NCBI GenBank assembly: GCA_019419545.1
Contig: DXZT01000027.1
Span: forward strand, 1 to 38,739
Source of the DNA: Collinsella sp.
GTDB taxonomy: Bacteria; Actinomycetota; Coriobacteriia; Coriobacteriales; Coriobacteriaceae
Length of the DNA: 38,739 nt
Reading direction: 5' to 3'
How positions within the stretch are numbered: position 1 is the first letter of the stretch; every line of letters starts with the position of its first letter. Positions 1-7,830 of the stretch are shown piece after piece. The position numbers were made by a program, and so were the translations under genes. The notes under the pieces are model-generated. The model had not been told where the DNA came from. It searched no databases and was given only the letters and a program-made list of their open reading frames with translations.

Positions 1-55
1 CGAGATAGCCCTCCTGGTCGAAATGCATGATCTCGATCTTCTCGGTTTCCTTCAT
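1..55 (-). CDS. Partial CDS, probable SIS-domain phosphosugar protein (N-terminus only)
   Basis: Only the first 18 codons lie in the window; the gene runs off the left edge. The ATG is preceded by a good ribosome binding site (GGAGAG, about 6 nt away). The fragment contains IMHFDQEGYL, which resembles the (L/M)xFDxExYL start of FrlB-like SIS sugar-phosphate isomerases/deglycases. It follows the SIS gene on the same strand after a 60-nt gap, so both are probably in one operon. The family call rests on this short motif and the context and is an inference. Confidence 0.4.
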   Translation of the reverse strand, partial: MKETEKIEIMHFDQEGYL

Positions 56-115
56 TTGTCTCTCCTTTCTGGGGTTGTTTCCACATCCCCCATGCCAACG
101 GGCATCAAAACCCGC

Positions 116-1231
116 TTACATTCCGTAACACTCGGCCGCTTTGGCCTTAAGCGCATTGACTGACTCTTCGTAGCCCTCTGCCTTGACCTCCATTTGCTTG
201 GAGACGGCATCAAGATACGGGTGCACGTCCCATGACTTTAGACGCTCGGCTATCATGGCCGCAATCGTCTGGAAGAACACAAGATTGGGAATTGCGCTGA
301 GCAGCGGAGCCACCTGAGGCACCGCAACCTCGTGAGCCCTACCCTTGGGATGGTCCGTGAGCAGCACCGTTTTTGTCGTAACGTTCGATAGCGCATCAGC
401 GATATTCGCAAGACGCTCCGACCCCTGCGGATCGTCGACGATAAACACCAGATAGCCCGGAACGATCTGCATCTCGGGACCGTGGACGAACTCCTCGCCT
501 TCGTGATGCATGGCAGGAATCTTGATGGTCTCGCTCAGCTTGAGGGCCGCCTCTTCGGCAACGCCATAGTTGGGGCCGTTGCCGACGACCATGGCGGGCG
601 TGTGCTCAGAAAGCTCGAGCATGTGGTCTTGGACATATGCCTCGGCGGTCTTGCACATCACGGCATTGGCCTGGATGGCCTCGCGCAGGTCGTCAAGACG
701 CTGGGCAACGCCCTTGGCGTCAATCGTTCCGCGCGCCTGACCGCCGTAAATACCAAAGAGCACCAGGTACTCAACGAGCACCTCGACGCCCAGAGTCACA
801 AAGTCCACCGACTCGACGCCCACACCGTAGTCAAGAACGATGTCAGCGTGTTCCTTGATGGGTGCCTCGACGTTTGCCGTGAGCGCAACTGCAGCCATAT
901 CGTGTGCGCGCATGTAATCGAGCGCCGCAATCGTATTGGTCGAATAGCCACTCTGCGAAACGGCAATGTTGAGCGCATGCTGCGGATAGGTGTGTTCAAA
1001 ATCAACGAAGGCCTCGGGCGTCACAACGGACACCTGCATTTGCAGGGCATCTTGCAGGTAATCGCGGGCGCAATCGGCGGCATGGCGCGACGAACCCGAA
1101 GCAACGATGCGCAGCGCGTCAAAAGAACCGGACTGGAAAATATCAACGAGCTGCGCTACCAGCTCAGACGAACGCTCGAGGTTCTCCCCCATACGCACAT
1201 GGGCAAGCTGAACGTAATCGAGCATCTTCAT
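116..1231 (-). CDS. Double-SIS-domain phosphosugar isomerase/deglycase (FrlB/GlmS-C-like)
   Basis: A 371-residue protein with two SIS (sugar isomerase) domains. The first has the VSQSGYSTNT phosphate-binding loop (around residues 90-100). The second has VGNGPNYGVAEEAALKLSE followed by GEEFVHGPE, the same layout as the isomerase half of GlmS (EGALKLKE ... GELKHGP). The glutaminase domain of GlmS is absent, so it is not a full glucosamine-6-phosphate synthase. FrlB-like deglycases of fructosamine 6-phosphates and AgaS-like deaminases share this layout; the substrate cannot be told from sequence. I chose the start at 1231 over an in-frame ATG 13 codons upstream because GAGGTGA lies 6 nt before it. 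The gene follows two GntR/UTRA regulators and precedes a second probable SIS gene, which suggests an amino-sugar or glycated-amine utilisation operon. Confidence 0.85.
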   Translation of the reverse strand: MKMLDYVQLAHVRMGENLERSSELVAQLVDIFQSGSFDALRIVASGSSRHAADCARDYLQDALQMQVSVVTPEAFVDFEHTYPQHALNIAVSQSGYSTNTIAALDYMRAHDMAAVALTANVEAPIKEHADIVLDYGVGVESVDFVTLGVEVLVEYLVLFGIYGGQARGTIDAKGVAQRLDDLREAIQANAVMCKTAEAYVQDHMLELSEHTPAMVVGNGPNYGVAEEAALKLSETIKIPAMHHEGEEFVHGPEMQIVPGYLVFIVDDPQGSERLANIADALSNVTTKTVLLTDHPKGRAHEVAVPQVAPLLSAIPNLVFFQTIAAMIAERLKSWDVHPYLDAVSKQMEVKAEGYEESVNALKAKAAECYGM

Positions 1232-1253
1232 CGTCTCACCTCGTAACAAATCA

Positions 1254-1270
1254 TTAGTATTTGATACCAA
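1254..1270 (-). promoter_or_regulatory. Inverted repeat, candidate operator in the SIS-gene leader
   Basis: Read on the minus strand the site is TTGGTAT-CAA-ATACTAA, a 7-3-7 dyad with one mismatched pair. It ends about 22 nt before the SIS start codon. A second GGTATCAAA lies about 30 bp upstream (1298-1306), so this may be a two-site operator. Assignment to the neighbouring GntR proteins is inference from position. Confidence 0.4.
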
Positions 1271-1358
1271 TCACAGTTACAGGTTACGGCTTTTTGATAC
1301 CTCTTTGTCGATTAATTTATCCCCATCGGCGAACGGTCGATTTTGAGCCCTGTAAGGT

Positions 1359-1368
1359 TGTATATACA
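1359..1368. promoter_or_regulatory. GntR/HutC-type operator candidate TGTATATACA
   Basis: A perfect palindrome whose core GTATATAC fits GTnTAnAC, the pattern bound by HutC-type (UTRA) GntR regulators. It lies between the second GntR gene and the SIS gene, so one or both regulators may act here. Confidence 0.5.
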
Positions 1369-1424
1369 GCTGACCCAACGATCAAAACTGGTTAGTTTCC
1401 CAGCCGTTATTCACAAAATACCAG

Positions 1425-2138
1425 CTAGTACGTATAGGTGTAGCCGCCCGTATCGCCACGATTGAAGGACTTTACATACTCGATAGCCTGACCGCTCGCG
1501 TCATAGCTCACGCATTCCAAAAGCAAAACAAGATCGCCCTGTTCCAGTCCAAGGAGGCCGGCATCTCGTGCGCCCAGCGCTTCGATATCGAGCTTTTCCT
1601 GTGCCATGACTGGCTTTCGGCCCAGCATCTCATAGGTCTCGTACAAACTGAAGACCGACACGTCAATATCTTCGATGGTTGGGAACAGCAGGCAGGGAAT
1701 CAGCGCCGTCTCAATCGATACGGGGCTACCGTTTATGCAGTTCAGGCGTCGAACGGAATAGAGCAGGTCGTCCTCGGCGATGCCAAACAGGTCGGCGTAA
1801 TATGGCCCCGCATAACGCTTGGAACGCGCGAGAATACGGACGGACGGCTCGCCGCCCGAAGCACGGACCGATTCACGGAAACCGACCGTGCGTTCAAAAA
1901 AAGCAGGTACTTTCTGCGCCACAAAGGCACCTTTTCCCCGAACACGGCGAATCTGCCCGCGCCGAACCAGCTCATCGACAGCGCTTCGGATGGTCAAGCG
2001 TGTCGTACCAAATTCCTCGGCGAGGTCTTTTTCGGACGGAATCATGGAACCCGTGGGATATATACCGCGCTCGATACGTTCCTCGATGCGGCGTCGAATG
2101 CGCATATAAACCGGGGTGGCATCTACTGTTTCAGCCAT
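1425..2138 (-). CDS. GntR-family transcriptional regulator with UTRA domain (second of two)
   Basis: 237 residues. Residues 8-75 form a GntR winged helix (MIPSEKDLAEEFGTTRLTIR, then RGQIRRVRGKGAFV as the wing). The rest is a UTRA effector domain, with a RxxRxxxGxPVSxE-type segment near the centre (RLNCINGSPVSIETALIP). HutC-subfamily members sense small ligands, often sugar phosphates. The gene overlaps the upstream GntR gene by 16 nt, so translation is probably coupled. It is followed by the SIS gene, its likely target. Two adjacent UTRA regulators could form a heteromeric or two-signal switch; that is inference. Confidence 0.92.
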   Translation of the reverse strand: MAETVDATPVYMRIRRRIEERIERGIYPTGSMIPSEKDLAEEFGTTRLTIRSAVDELVRRGQIRRVRGKGAFVAQKVPAFFERTVGFRESVRASGGEPSVRILARSKRYAGPYYADLFGIAEDDLLYSVRRLNCINGSPVSIETALIPCLLFPTIEDIDVSVFSLYETYEMLGRKPVMAQEKLDIEALGARDAGLLGLEQGDLVLLLECVSYDASGQAIEYVKSFNRGDTGGYTYTY

Positions 2139-2890
2139 TGTTCACCTGCCACGCTCCTCATGCCGTTCTCTTCGCCGTTATCGGCAAAGCGGAACTTTGT
2201 GGGCAAAATCACCGATTTGCAATGCTCCACAAAACGCATGTCCTTATCAAATTCGATCGAGCTCTCATAGAACACCGGCGTTCCCTCTTCTTGCTGGAGC
2301 AGCTCGGCCTCTTCGACGTTCAAACGCGAGATGGAGATATGCTCACGTCCATGCTCAACACGCACGCCACCTTCTTTGAGCAAGACATCGTAAAGGCTCT
2401 CGCACTCAAAATCGTGCTCGGTAAGCGATGGGCACAGGGACAGGTTAACGTGAGCCGTCTCGATTGACGCCGGCTCGCCCTCAATTAGTCGAACGCGCTG
2501 CATGCGTAGCAAAGGAGCGCCTACAGACACCCCAAGCCTGTCGGCAAGCGCCTCATCCGCCTCGATGGTCCCGGTGGAAACCAGACGAGAAGAGGAGTGC
2601 AGGCCGGCAGTCCGCACAGCATCGGAAAAGTTATACGTTTCCTGGAAGATGTTCAGCGGCTTGGGAGGGCACACATACGTACCCGATCCGCGACGGCTCT
2701 CGAGCGTTCCACACGAGATGAGCCGCGTGATGCCGGCGCGCAACGCCGTACGCGAAACGCCGATCTCTTCGCACAGCACGCGCTCGGCCGGCAGGCGATC
2801 GCCGCCGGCAAGCTGGTGGTGCTGGATATACCAAAGAATTCCCTCAACAGCACGATCTTTGGGGGGAATTGCATAAGATTCGCCTGCCAT
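2123..2890 (-). CDS. GntR-family transcriptional regulator with UTRA domain (first of two)
   Basis: 255 residues. The N-terminal winged helix shows RLPAERVLCEEIGVSRTALRAG and the wing LESRRGSGTYV. The UTRA domain follows from about residue 95 (LRMQRVRLIEGEPASIETAHVNL). The start has AGGAG 8 nt upstream. The gene begins 38 nt after the small hypothetical gene and its 3' end overlaps the next GntR gene. The two GntR proteins share only the fold, not close sequence, so this is not a recent tandem duplication. Confidence 0.92.
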   Translation of the reverse strand: MAGESYAIPPKDRAVEGILWYIQHHQLAGGDRLPAERVLCEEIGVSRTALRAGITRLISCGTLESRRGSGTYVCPPKPLNIFQETYNFSDAVRTAGLHSSSRLVSTGTIEADEALADRLGVSVGAPLLRMQRVRLIEGEPASIETAHVNLSLCPSLTEHDFECESLYDVLLKEGGVRVEHGREHISISRLNVEEAELLQQEEGTPVFYESSIEFDKDMRFVEHCKSVILPTKFRFADNGEENGMRSVAGEQWLKQ

Positions 2891-2928
2891 TGCACAGACT
2901 CCTCATTCAGAAACGTATGCCGCCAAAA

Positions 2929-3417
2929 TTAGACCAGCCCTCCCATGGCATCAAATTCGGCCTTGATCTTCTCGGCAACATTCCGATACGACTTATATAG
3001 ACTTGAATCGCGTTTGACTTCGTCGGTCATAACGGGAATCTCTAATTTGGAAACCTCGTCTTTTCCCGTCTGAACCGCCACAACAACGCCCATACCAAGA
3101 CACATATTACGCTTGGCAGCGTTTATTTTCGCCGCCTTGGCAGGATTTGCCAGGATACGCTGGGCAAATTCCTGTTTTGAAACCACTTCCTCGGCCTCCG
3201 GATCGCCCGCCTCGGCCACTTCGCACTGCAACACGTCCGTATAGTCAAAAATCTTCGGCTCGCCGCCGCGCTGATGCACGGCCCACTTGCGACGCGTGGC
3301 ATCCTGGTAGATAGCCGGCAAAAACGTAAACCGCGGCGGGTCCAAAATCGTATCCGTGATGGTAAACACATCGGGATCAAAGGCATCCTGCGGGTTTTTC
3401 TTCTTGAACAGCCCCAT
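2929..3417 (-). CDS. Conserved-looking hypothetical protein, 162 aa
   Basis: I do not recognise this gene with confidence. It is a soluble, mixed alpha/beta protein starting MGLFKKKNPQDAF with no signal peptide or membrane segment. The stretch around IFDYTDVLQCEVAE and the later KLEIPVMTDEVKRDSSLYKSY recalls small Gram-positive proteins of the DUF4428-associated kind, but I see no zinc-binding cysteines, so that link is weak. The start at 3417 is chosen over one 11 codons upstream because GGGAGG precedes it. It lies 38 nt upstream of the first GntR gene on the same strand and may be the first gene of that operon. Confidence 0.65.
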   Translation of the reverse strand: MGLFKKKNPQDAFDPDVFTITDTILDPPRFTFLPAIYQDATRRKWAVHQRGGEPKIFDYTDVLQCEVAEAGDPEAEEVVSKQEFAQRILANPAKAAKINAAKRNMCLGMGVVVAVQTGKDEVSKLEIPVMTDEVKRDSSLYKSYRNVAEKIKAEFDAMGGLV

Positions 3418-3540
3418 ATCAGCCTCCCGTACTAGCATTAAACAACTCAAGCCGAATATAGCACCAATTTCAAGCTCATGCTTTAGTAGATCGGTGCGCG
3501 GCGTCTATGGCTCGCCCAGCGGAAGAACATACGGACGAGG

Positions 3541-3609
3541 GCCGGGGTGGGGTGCTTGGTTTTGGAAGTGGGCTTCGCGAACTTCCAAAACCAAGCACCC
3601 CACCCCGGC
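3541..3609. repeat. Family-A hairpin, copy 1: 29-bp perfect inverted repeat with conserved tip
   Basis: Arms at 3541-3569 and 3581-3609 are perfect reverse complements. The 11-nt loop is GGGCTTCGCGA. The central 19 nt, AAGTGGGCTTCGCGAACTT, recur in inverted orientation in the hairpin at 3720-3800, while the outer arms differ. There is no T-run after either arm, so it is not a standard intrinsic terminator. It lies upstream of the 162-aa gene in a gene-free stretch. Confidence 0.9.
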
Positions 3610-3719
3610 AATGTAGTCTTGGCTGACCATAGTTAGATGCACAGTTTCCAAGGCAGCGTAAGCAAAATCCCCATTACATAAAAAAGAATCGGCCCCCGCA
3701 TATCGAAACAGTCGAGAGG

Positions 3720-3800
3720 GCCGCCTCCGGGCGGGTTGCCTTGGTCTGAGAAGTTCGCGAAGCCCACTTCTCAGACCAAGGCAACCCGCCTGGAGGCGGC
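3720..3800. repeat. Family-A hairpin, copy 2: 35-bp inverted repeat with the same tip, inverted
   Basis: Arms at 3720-3754 and 3766-3800 pair over 35 bp with one mismatch. The loop TCGCGAAGCCC is the exact reverse complement of the loop in copy 1. It starts 29 nt past the stop codon of phosphoketolase. The stretch between the two copies (3610-3719) holds no recognisable gene or motif. Confidence 0.9.
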
Positions 3801-3829
3801 CCCAGCGCGAGACCGTCCCGGATGCCTAC

Positions 3830-6358
3830 CTACTCGTTGTCGCCTGCGGTCATCTGCGTTGCGGAGAGCGCGCCGTCGGCAGCAGTTGCGGCTGCGGCGT
3901 CGGGCCAGACCCAGTCGGTGAAGGCCGGGTGATCGTAGCCCTCATCGCACGCGAACTCAAAGGCCTCGGTGCGGAATGCCTCCCACTCGTCAATCTGCTC
4001 GGCAAACTTATCGGCGTCAACCATGCGCAGCACGTCGGCGGCCAGTGCCCAACGGTCCATGTTGTTCAGGCACAGCATGTCGAACGGCGTTGTCGTGGAG
4101 CCTTTCTCCTCGTAGCCGTGGACGCGGAAGGCGTCGTGGCCGGGTCGGTTCCAAATCAGACGGCGAATCGTGCCAGCATAGGCGTGGAATGCAAAGAGCA
4201 CGGGCTTATCGCCGCAGCCAAACAGCTCAGTCCAGCGCTCATCGCTGATGGCTTGGTCGTTCTCGCAGACGTTCTGGATCTTGAGCAGATCGACCACGTT
4301 GACGAACCGCACCTTAATGCCCAGCTCACGCAGCATGTCGGTTGCAGCCAGAGCCTCGAGCGTCGACACGTCGCCGCACGTGGCAACCACGACGTCAGCC
4401 TCGGCGAGCGAGTCGGCGGTCGATGCCCACTCCCAAGTCGCAACGCCCTCGGCGAGCTCGGCGCGGGCCTCGTCGACCGTCTGGAAAGTGGGGGCGGGCT
4501 GCTTGCCGCAGAAGATGGCGTTGACGCAGTCGGTGGACTGGTAAACACGCTCGGCCACAGCAAGCGCCATGTTGGCGTCAGCCGGATAGTAAGCATTCAC
4601 GATATGCGTGTCGTTGGCCTTGTTGAGCAGCAGGTCGATAAAGCCGGGATCCTGGTGAGAGAAACCGTTGTGGTCCTGGCGCCAGACATGGCTCGACAGC
4701 AAAATGTTGAGGCCGCTGATGGGGGCACGCCACGGAATCTCGCGCTTGGTGGCCTCGAGCCACTTGCAGTGCTGGTTGACCATGGAATCGACCACGTGGA
4801 CAAAGCTCTCGTAGGAGCTCCACACGCCGGAGCGGCCGGTGAGCACGTAGGCCTCGAGGAAGCCCTCGCACTGGTGCTCGGACAGCTGCTCGACAACCTT
4901 ACCGGAACCTGCCAGCAGCTCGTCGTTGGCCTCGTCCTCGTAGAAGCCGGCGTCCCACTGCTTCTTAGTCACCTTGTAGGCATCCTGCAGGCGGTTGGAA
5001 GCGGTCTCGTCGGGACCAAAGATGCGGAAGTCGTCCATGTTATTTGCCAGGACGTCGGCGGTGTACTCACCAAAGACGCGGGCGGCCTCGGTGGAGCCCC
5101 AGCCATGACCATTAGTTGCGACGGGGACCTCGTGGGCATGAATATCGGGCAGCTCGAGCTCGCGGCGCACCTTGCCGCCGTTCGCGTTGGGGTTGGCGCC
5201 GATGCGCAGCTCGCCGGTCGGCATAAAGGCCGTCACCTCGGGGCGCACCTGACCCTCGGGCGTAAAGAGCTCCTCGGGCTTGTAGGAGCGCAGCCACTCG
5301 CGCAGCACGCGGAAGTGCTCGTGGGTGTCTTTGGCGCTCGCGAGCGGCACCTGATGGGCGCGCCAGGAGTCCTCGGTCTTCTTGCCGTCAATCTGCTTGG
5401 GGCAGGTCCAACCTTTGGGCGTACGGAACACGATCATGGGATAGGCCGGGCGGACCACGGTCTCGCCCGCGGCAGCTTGGGCCTGTGCGGCGGCCTTGAT
5501 GTCGCAGATCTCGTCAAAGACCTGCTCGAACAGGGCGGCGAAACGCTCGTGAATGCTCGCATGGCTCTCGTCGTCAAAGCCGGCGACAAAGAAATGCGGT
5601 TTATAGCCCATGCCCTCAAAGAACTTGGTGAGCTCTTCGTCGGACACGCGGGCGAGGATGGTGGGGTTGGCGATCTTGTAGCCGTTGAGGTGCAGGATCG
5701 GCAGAACGATACCGTCGGTTGCCGGATTCACGAGCTTGTTGGACTGCCAAGAGGTCGCGAGCGGACCGGTCTCGGACTCGCCGTCGCCCACCACGGCCAC
5801 GGCCAGCAGGCTCGGGTTGTCCATGACGGCGCCGTAGGCGTGGCTGAGCGTGTAGCCGAGCTCGCCGCCCTCGTGGATGGAACCGGGCGTCTCGGGCGCA
5901 AAGTGACTCGGGATGCCGCCGGGATAGGAGAACTGGCGGAAGAACTTCTGTAGGCCGGCCTCGTCATTGGTGATGTCGGGGCGAATCTCGCGGTAAGTAC
6001 CGTCGAGCAGCGACTGAGCAGTACCGGCGGGGCCACCGTGACCAGGGCCCATCAAGAAGATAGCATTCTGGTTGTGATCGGCGATGAGGCGGTTGACATG
6101 ACCGAACAGGAAGTTGATGCCGGGCGTGGTGCCCCAGTGACCGACCAGGCGGTGCTTAACGTCCGGGCGACCAAAGTCGCGCACCTCACCGGTTTTCTCG
6201 TCGACAAAGTCGGTGCGCATCAGCGGGTTGGAGCGAAGGTAGATCTGGCCGACGGACAGGTAGTTCGATGCGCGCCAATACAGATCGACACCCTCGAGCT
6301 CGGAAGCCGGCACCTCGTGTCTCAGCTTTTGCCATGGCGTTCCCAGAGTTTTAGCCAT
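3830..6358 (-). CDS. xfp: Xylulose-5-phosphate/fructose-6-phosphate phosphoketolase
   Basis: 842 residues, slightly longer than the usual 790-825. It is a thiamine-diphosphate enzyme that splits xylulose 5-phosphate (and usually fructose 6-phosphate) into acetyl phosphate plus glyceraldehyde 3-phosphate or erythrose 4-phosphate. The family signatures are clear: GHWGTTPGINF near residue 73, GPGHGGPAG, the EGGELGY signature, and the thiamine/Mg motif GDGESETGPLATSWQSNK near residue 190. The start has AAGGGA upstream. The gene lies downstream of a LacI regulator and is preceded by two LacI-type operators, so sugar-controlled expression is likely. The extra length is at the C-terminus, an alanine-rich tail (DAAAATAADGAL). 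Confidence 0.97.
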   Translation of the reverse strand: MAKTLGTPWQKLRHEVPASELEGVDLYWRASNYLSVGQIYLRSNPLMRTDFVDEKTGEVRDFGRPDVKHRLVGHWGTTPGINFLFGHVNRLIADHNQNAIFLMGPGHGGPAGTAQSLLDGTYREIRPDITNDEAGLQKFFRQFSYPGGIPSHFAPETPGSIHEGGELGYTLSHAYGAVMDNPSLLAVAVVGDGESETGPLATSWQSNKLVNPATDGIVLPILHLNGYKIANPTILARVSDEELTKFFEGMGYKPHFFVAGFDDESHASIHERFAALFEQVFDEICDIKAAAQAQAAAGETVVRPAYPMIVFRTPKGWTCPKQIDGKKTEDSWRAHQVPLASAKDTHEHFRVLREWLRSYKPEELFTPEGQVRPEVTAFMPTGELRIGANPNANGGKVRRELELPDIHAHEVPVATNGHGWGSTEAARVFGEYTADVLANNMDDFRIFGPDETASNRLQDAYKVTKKQWDAGFYEDEANDELLAGSGKVVEQLSEHQCEGFLEAYVLTGRSGVWSSYESFVHVVDSMVNQHCKWLEATKREIPWRAPISGLNILLSSHVWRQDHNGFSHQDPGFIDLLLNKANDTHIVNAYYPADANMALAVAERVYQSTDCVNAIFCGKQPAPTFQTVDEARAELAEGVATWEWASTADSLAEADVVVATCGDVSTLEALAATDMLRELGIKVRFVNVVDLLKIQNVCENDQAISDERWTELFGCGDKPVLFAFHAYAGTIRRLIWNRPGHDAFRVHGYEEKGSTTTPFDMLCLNNMDRWALAADVLRMVDADKFAEQIDEWEAFRTEAFEFACDEGYDHPAFTDWVWPDAAAATAADGALSATQMTAGDNE

Positions 6359-6380
6359 TGTTTATGTCCCTTCGCTGCAT
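6351..6380 (-). CDS. Possible 9-codon upstream ORF overlapping the xfp start
   Basis: On the minus strand GGAGGGTG is followed 3 nt later by ATG and a 9-residue frame (MQRRDINNG) whose stop codon lies inside the second and third codons of xfp. The ribosome binding site is stronger than that of xfp itself, so translational coupling or leader control is possible. It may be chance; no peptide evidence is available. Confidence 0.3.
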   Translation of the reverse strand: MQRRDINNG

Positions 6381-6416
6381 GGTCACCCTCCGATATGGCG
6401 ACCTTTCGTTGGGACA

Positions 6417-6422
6417 AGTATA
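6417..6422 (-). promoter_or_regulatory. xfp promoter -10 candidate (TATACT)
   Basis: A near-consensus -10 on the minus strand. The proximal TAAAACGTTTTA operator fills the 17-bp spacer upstream of it. No good -35 is seen (TACTGA at the expected place). Confidence 0.45.
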
Positions 6423-6427
6423 TTTGC

Positions 6428-6439
6428 TAAAACGTTTTA
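6428..6439. promoter_or_regulatory. LacI-type operator TAAAACGTTTTA, proximal site
   Basis: A perfect 12-bp palindrome with the central CG typical of LacI-family operators. It lies between the -10 candidate and its upstream region, a position suited to repression of xfp by the adjacent LacI-family protein (inference). Confidence 0.7.
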
Positions 6440-6448
6440 TCAGTATGA

Positions 6449-6460
6449 AAAAACGTTTTA
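6449..6460. promoter_or_regulatory. LacI-type operator AAAAACGTTTTA, distal site
   Basis: The same palindrome with one outer mismatch, offset by 21 bp (two helical turns) from the proximal site, so two dimers could bind on the same DNA face. Confidence 0.65.
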
Positions 6461-6561
6461 TCATTCCGGTTCGCCATTAACCTGACAAAACCAGACATTG
6501 GCCTGCGACATTATTTGTCACAAGTTCTTCATATTCCTGATATGCAAATCGACAAACGCGT

Positions 6562-7590
6562 TTAGTTGTGTTTTGTAACCTTGAGCACGCTGTCCTTCAC
6601 GATGAGCACAGGCTCCAGGACGACTTCATCGGCACGCTTGCCGCCCTTACCGGCCAAGCGTTTTGCCATACAGCTAAAGGCATGCTCGGCCAGCACGCTC
6701 GGATCTTGCTCGATCGCGGTCAGCGCCGGCTCAAAGAGAACGTCGGCCGCCGAGTTGTCATAGCTTACGACCGAAATATCGCCCGGAATGCTCTTCCCCA
6801 TTTCGTGCAGGCGCTTGAGCAAACCGAGGGCAATGTTATCCGAGCTTGCGAACACGGCGGTGGCATCGGTCGCAAGCACCGCCTCCGAGGCCTCGTAGGC
6901 ACTCGGAATGTAATACTCGCTCTCAAACTCAAGAAGTGCATCAATGGGCAGCCCCGCCTCACGAAGCGCGCGCTCATAGCCGGCAAGTCGCTTGCGACCC
7001 GTATTGGAACGGCGCGCGTTAACCAGGCAGGCAATACGACAGTGACCCTGCTCAATCAAATAGCGGGTAGCCATGTAGCCGCCCATCTCGTGGTCGAACA
7101 TCACCTTGTCGCACTCGAGTCCCTCAATGGCACGGTCAACCATTACCGCCGGGATGGGCAGATGGCTGACTTCTTCGCGCAAAGCGCGGTCGTCCGAGAA
7201 TTCGTCGCCCACGACCAAAAACACGCCATCGACGCCGCGCGTCACCAGCTGGCGCAGGAGCTCTAGATCGTCCTCGGCGCTTCCGCCCGAGCTGGTAATA
7301 AAAAGCGCGTAGCCGTCCTCGCGACAGCGCTTTTCCAGGCTGCCAGCGAGCGAGGCAAAAAAACGGCTCTCGATGTTGGGAACGATAAGGCCCAGCGTGC
7401 GCGACTCGCGCATGACCAGGCTGCGCGCAATCTGGTTGGGAACATAGTGGTTGCGCGCCGCGACCTCTTTGATGCGCTTGCGATTTTCTTCCGAGATGCG
7501 ACAAGGCCGATTGTTGAGAACAAGCGAGACCGACGAGGGGGAAAGCCCCACCTCCTGGGCAATCTGCTTGAGAGTAGCTTTGTTTCCCAT
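6562..7590 (-). CDS. LacI-family transcriptional regulator, probable regulator of xfp
   Basis: 342 residues. The N-terminus MGNKATLKQIAQEVGLSPSS, then VSLVLNN and RISEENRKRIKEVAARNHYVPN, is the classical LacI helix-turn-helix and hinge. From about residue 60 comes the periplasmic-binding-protein-like effector domain (TLGLIVPNIESRFFASL, AVFASSDNIALGLL, DISVVSYDNS). I place the start at 7590, where AGGAG precedes ATG; the frame stays open far upstream but that part has no LacI character. The gene is upstream of xfp on the same strand with a 203-nt gap that holds two matching operators. The effector is unknown. Confidence 0.93.
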   Translation of the reverse strand: MGNKATLKQIAQEVGLSPSSVSLVLNNRPCRISEENRKRIKEVAARNHYVPNQIARSLVMRESRTLGLIVPNIESRFFASLAGSLEKRCREDGYALFITSSGGSAEDDLELLRQLVTRGVDGVFLVVGDEFSDDRALREEVSHLPIPAVMVDRAIEGLECDKVMFDHEMGGYMATRYLIEQGHCRIACLVNARRSNTGRKRLAGYERALREAGLPIDALLEFESEYYIPSAYEASEAVLATDATAVFASSDNIALGLLKRLHEMGKSIPGDISVVSYDNSAADVLFEPALTAIEQDPSVLAEHAFSCMAKRLAGKGGKRADEVVLEPVLIVKDSVLKVTKHN

Positions 7591-7699
7591 CTCGCTCCTT
7601 CCGAGTATTCGCGCAATCTCTTGAAAGTATAGCGACCGTCCCTCCACCTCGATGATAAACACTTTACCAATCCGGTAGACGGCTGTTTTATCGCCGCGA

Positions 7700-7765
7700 T
7701 TGGTGCAAAGTAACCTGGCCCCTTTGCACCATGTGGTGCGTTGGGGCCAGGTTACTTTGCACCAA
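7700..7765. repeat. 23-bp perfect inverted repeat with a second palindrome in the loop
   Basis: Arms at 7700-7722 and 7743-7765 are perfect reverse complements. The 20-nt loop holds GCACCATGTGGTGC, itself palindromic. The decamer TGGTGCAAAG (7701-7710) has two complements, CTTTGCACCA at 7722-7731 and 7755-7764, so two mutually exclusive stems are possible. It lies between divergent lacI-type and murB genes and its right arm overlaps the -35 region expected for murB. Confidence 0.85.
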
Positions 7766-7781
7766 ATCCATCTGGGTGGGG

Positions 7782-7787
7782 TATATT
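7782..7787 (+). promoter_or_regulatory. murB promoter -10 candidate (TATATT)
   Basis: An AT-rich hexamer 44 nt upstream of the murB start codon. No convincing -35 is present; the position where it would be lies in the inverted repeat arm. Confidence 0.35.
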
Positions 7788-7830
7788 GCATTCGATTGAT
7801 GAAAACGACCACCATAAGGCGGATATTCGT

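Noticed and set aside
3541..3800. Family-A hairpins as ordinary intrinsic terminators
   Set aside because: Arms of 29-35 bp are far longer than usual and no T-run follows on either strand, although some role in ending or protecting transcripts is not excluded.
3929..5953. A 674-residue open frame on the plus strand opposite phosphoketolase
   Set aside because: It is an antisense shadow of a high-GC gene; the minus-strand product has clear catalytic motifs and the plus-strand translation has no domain.
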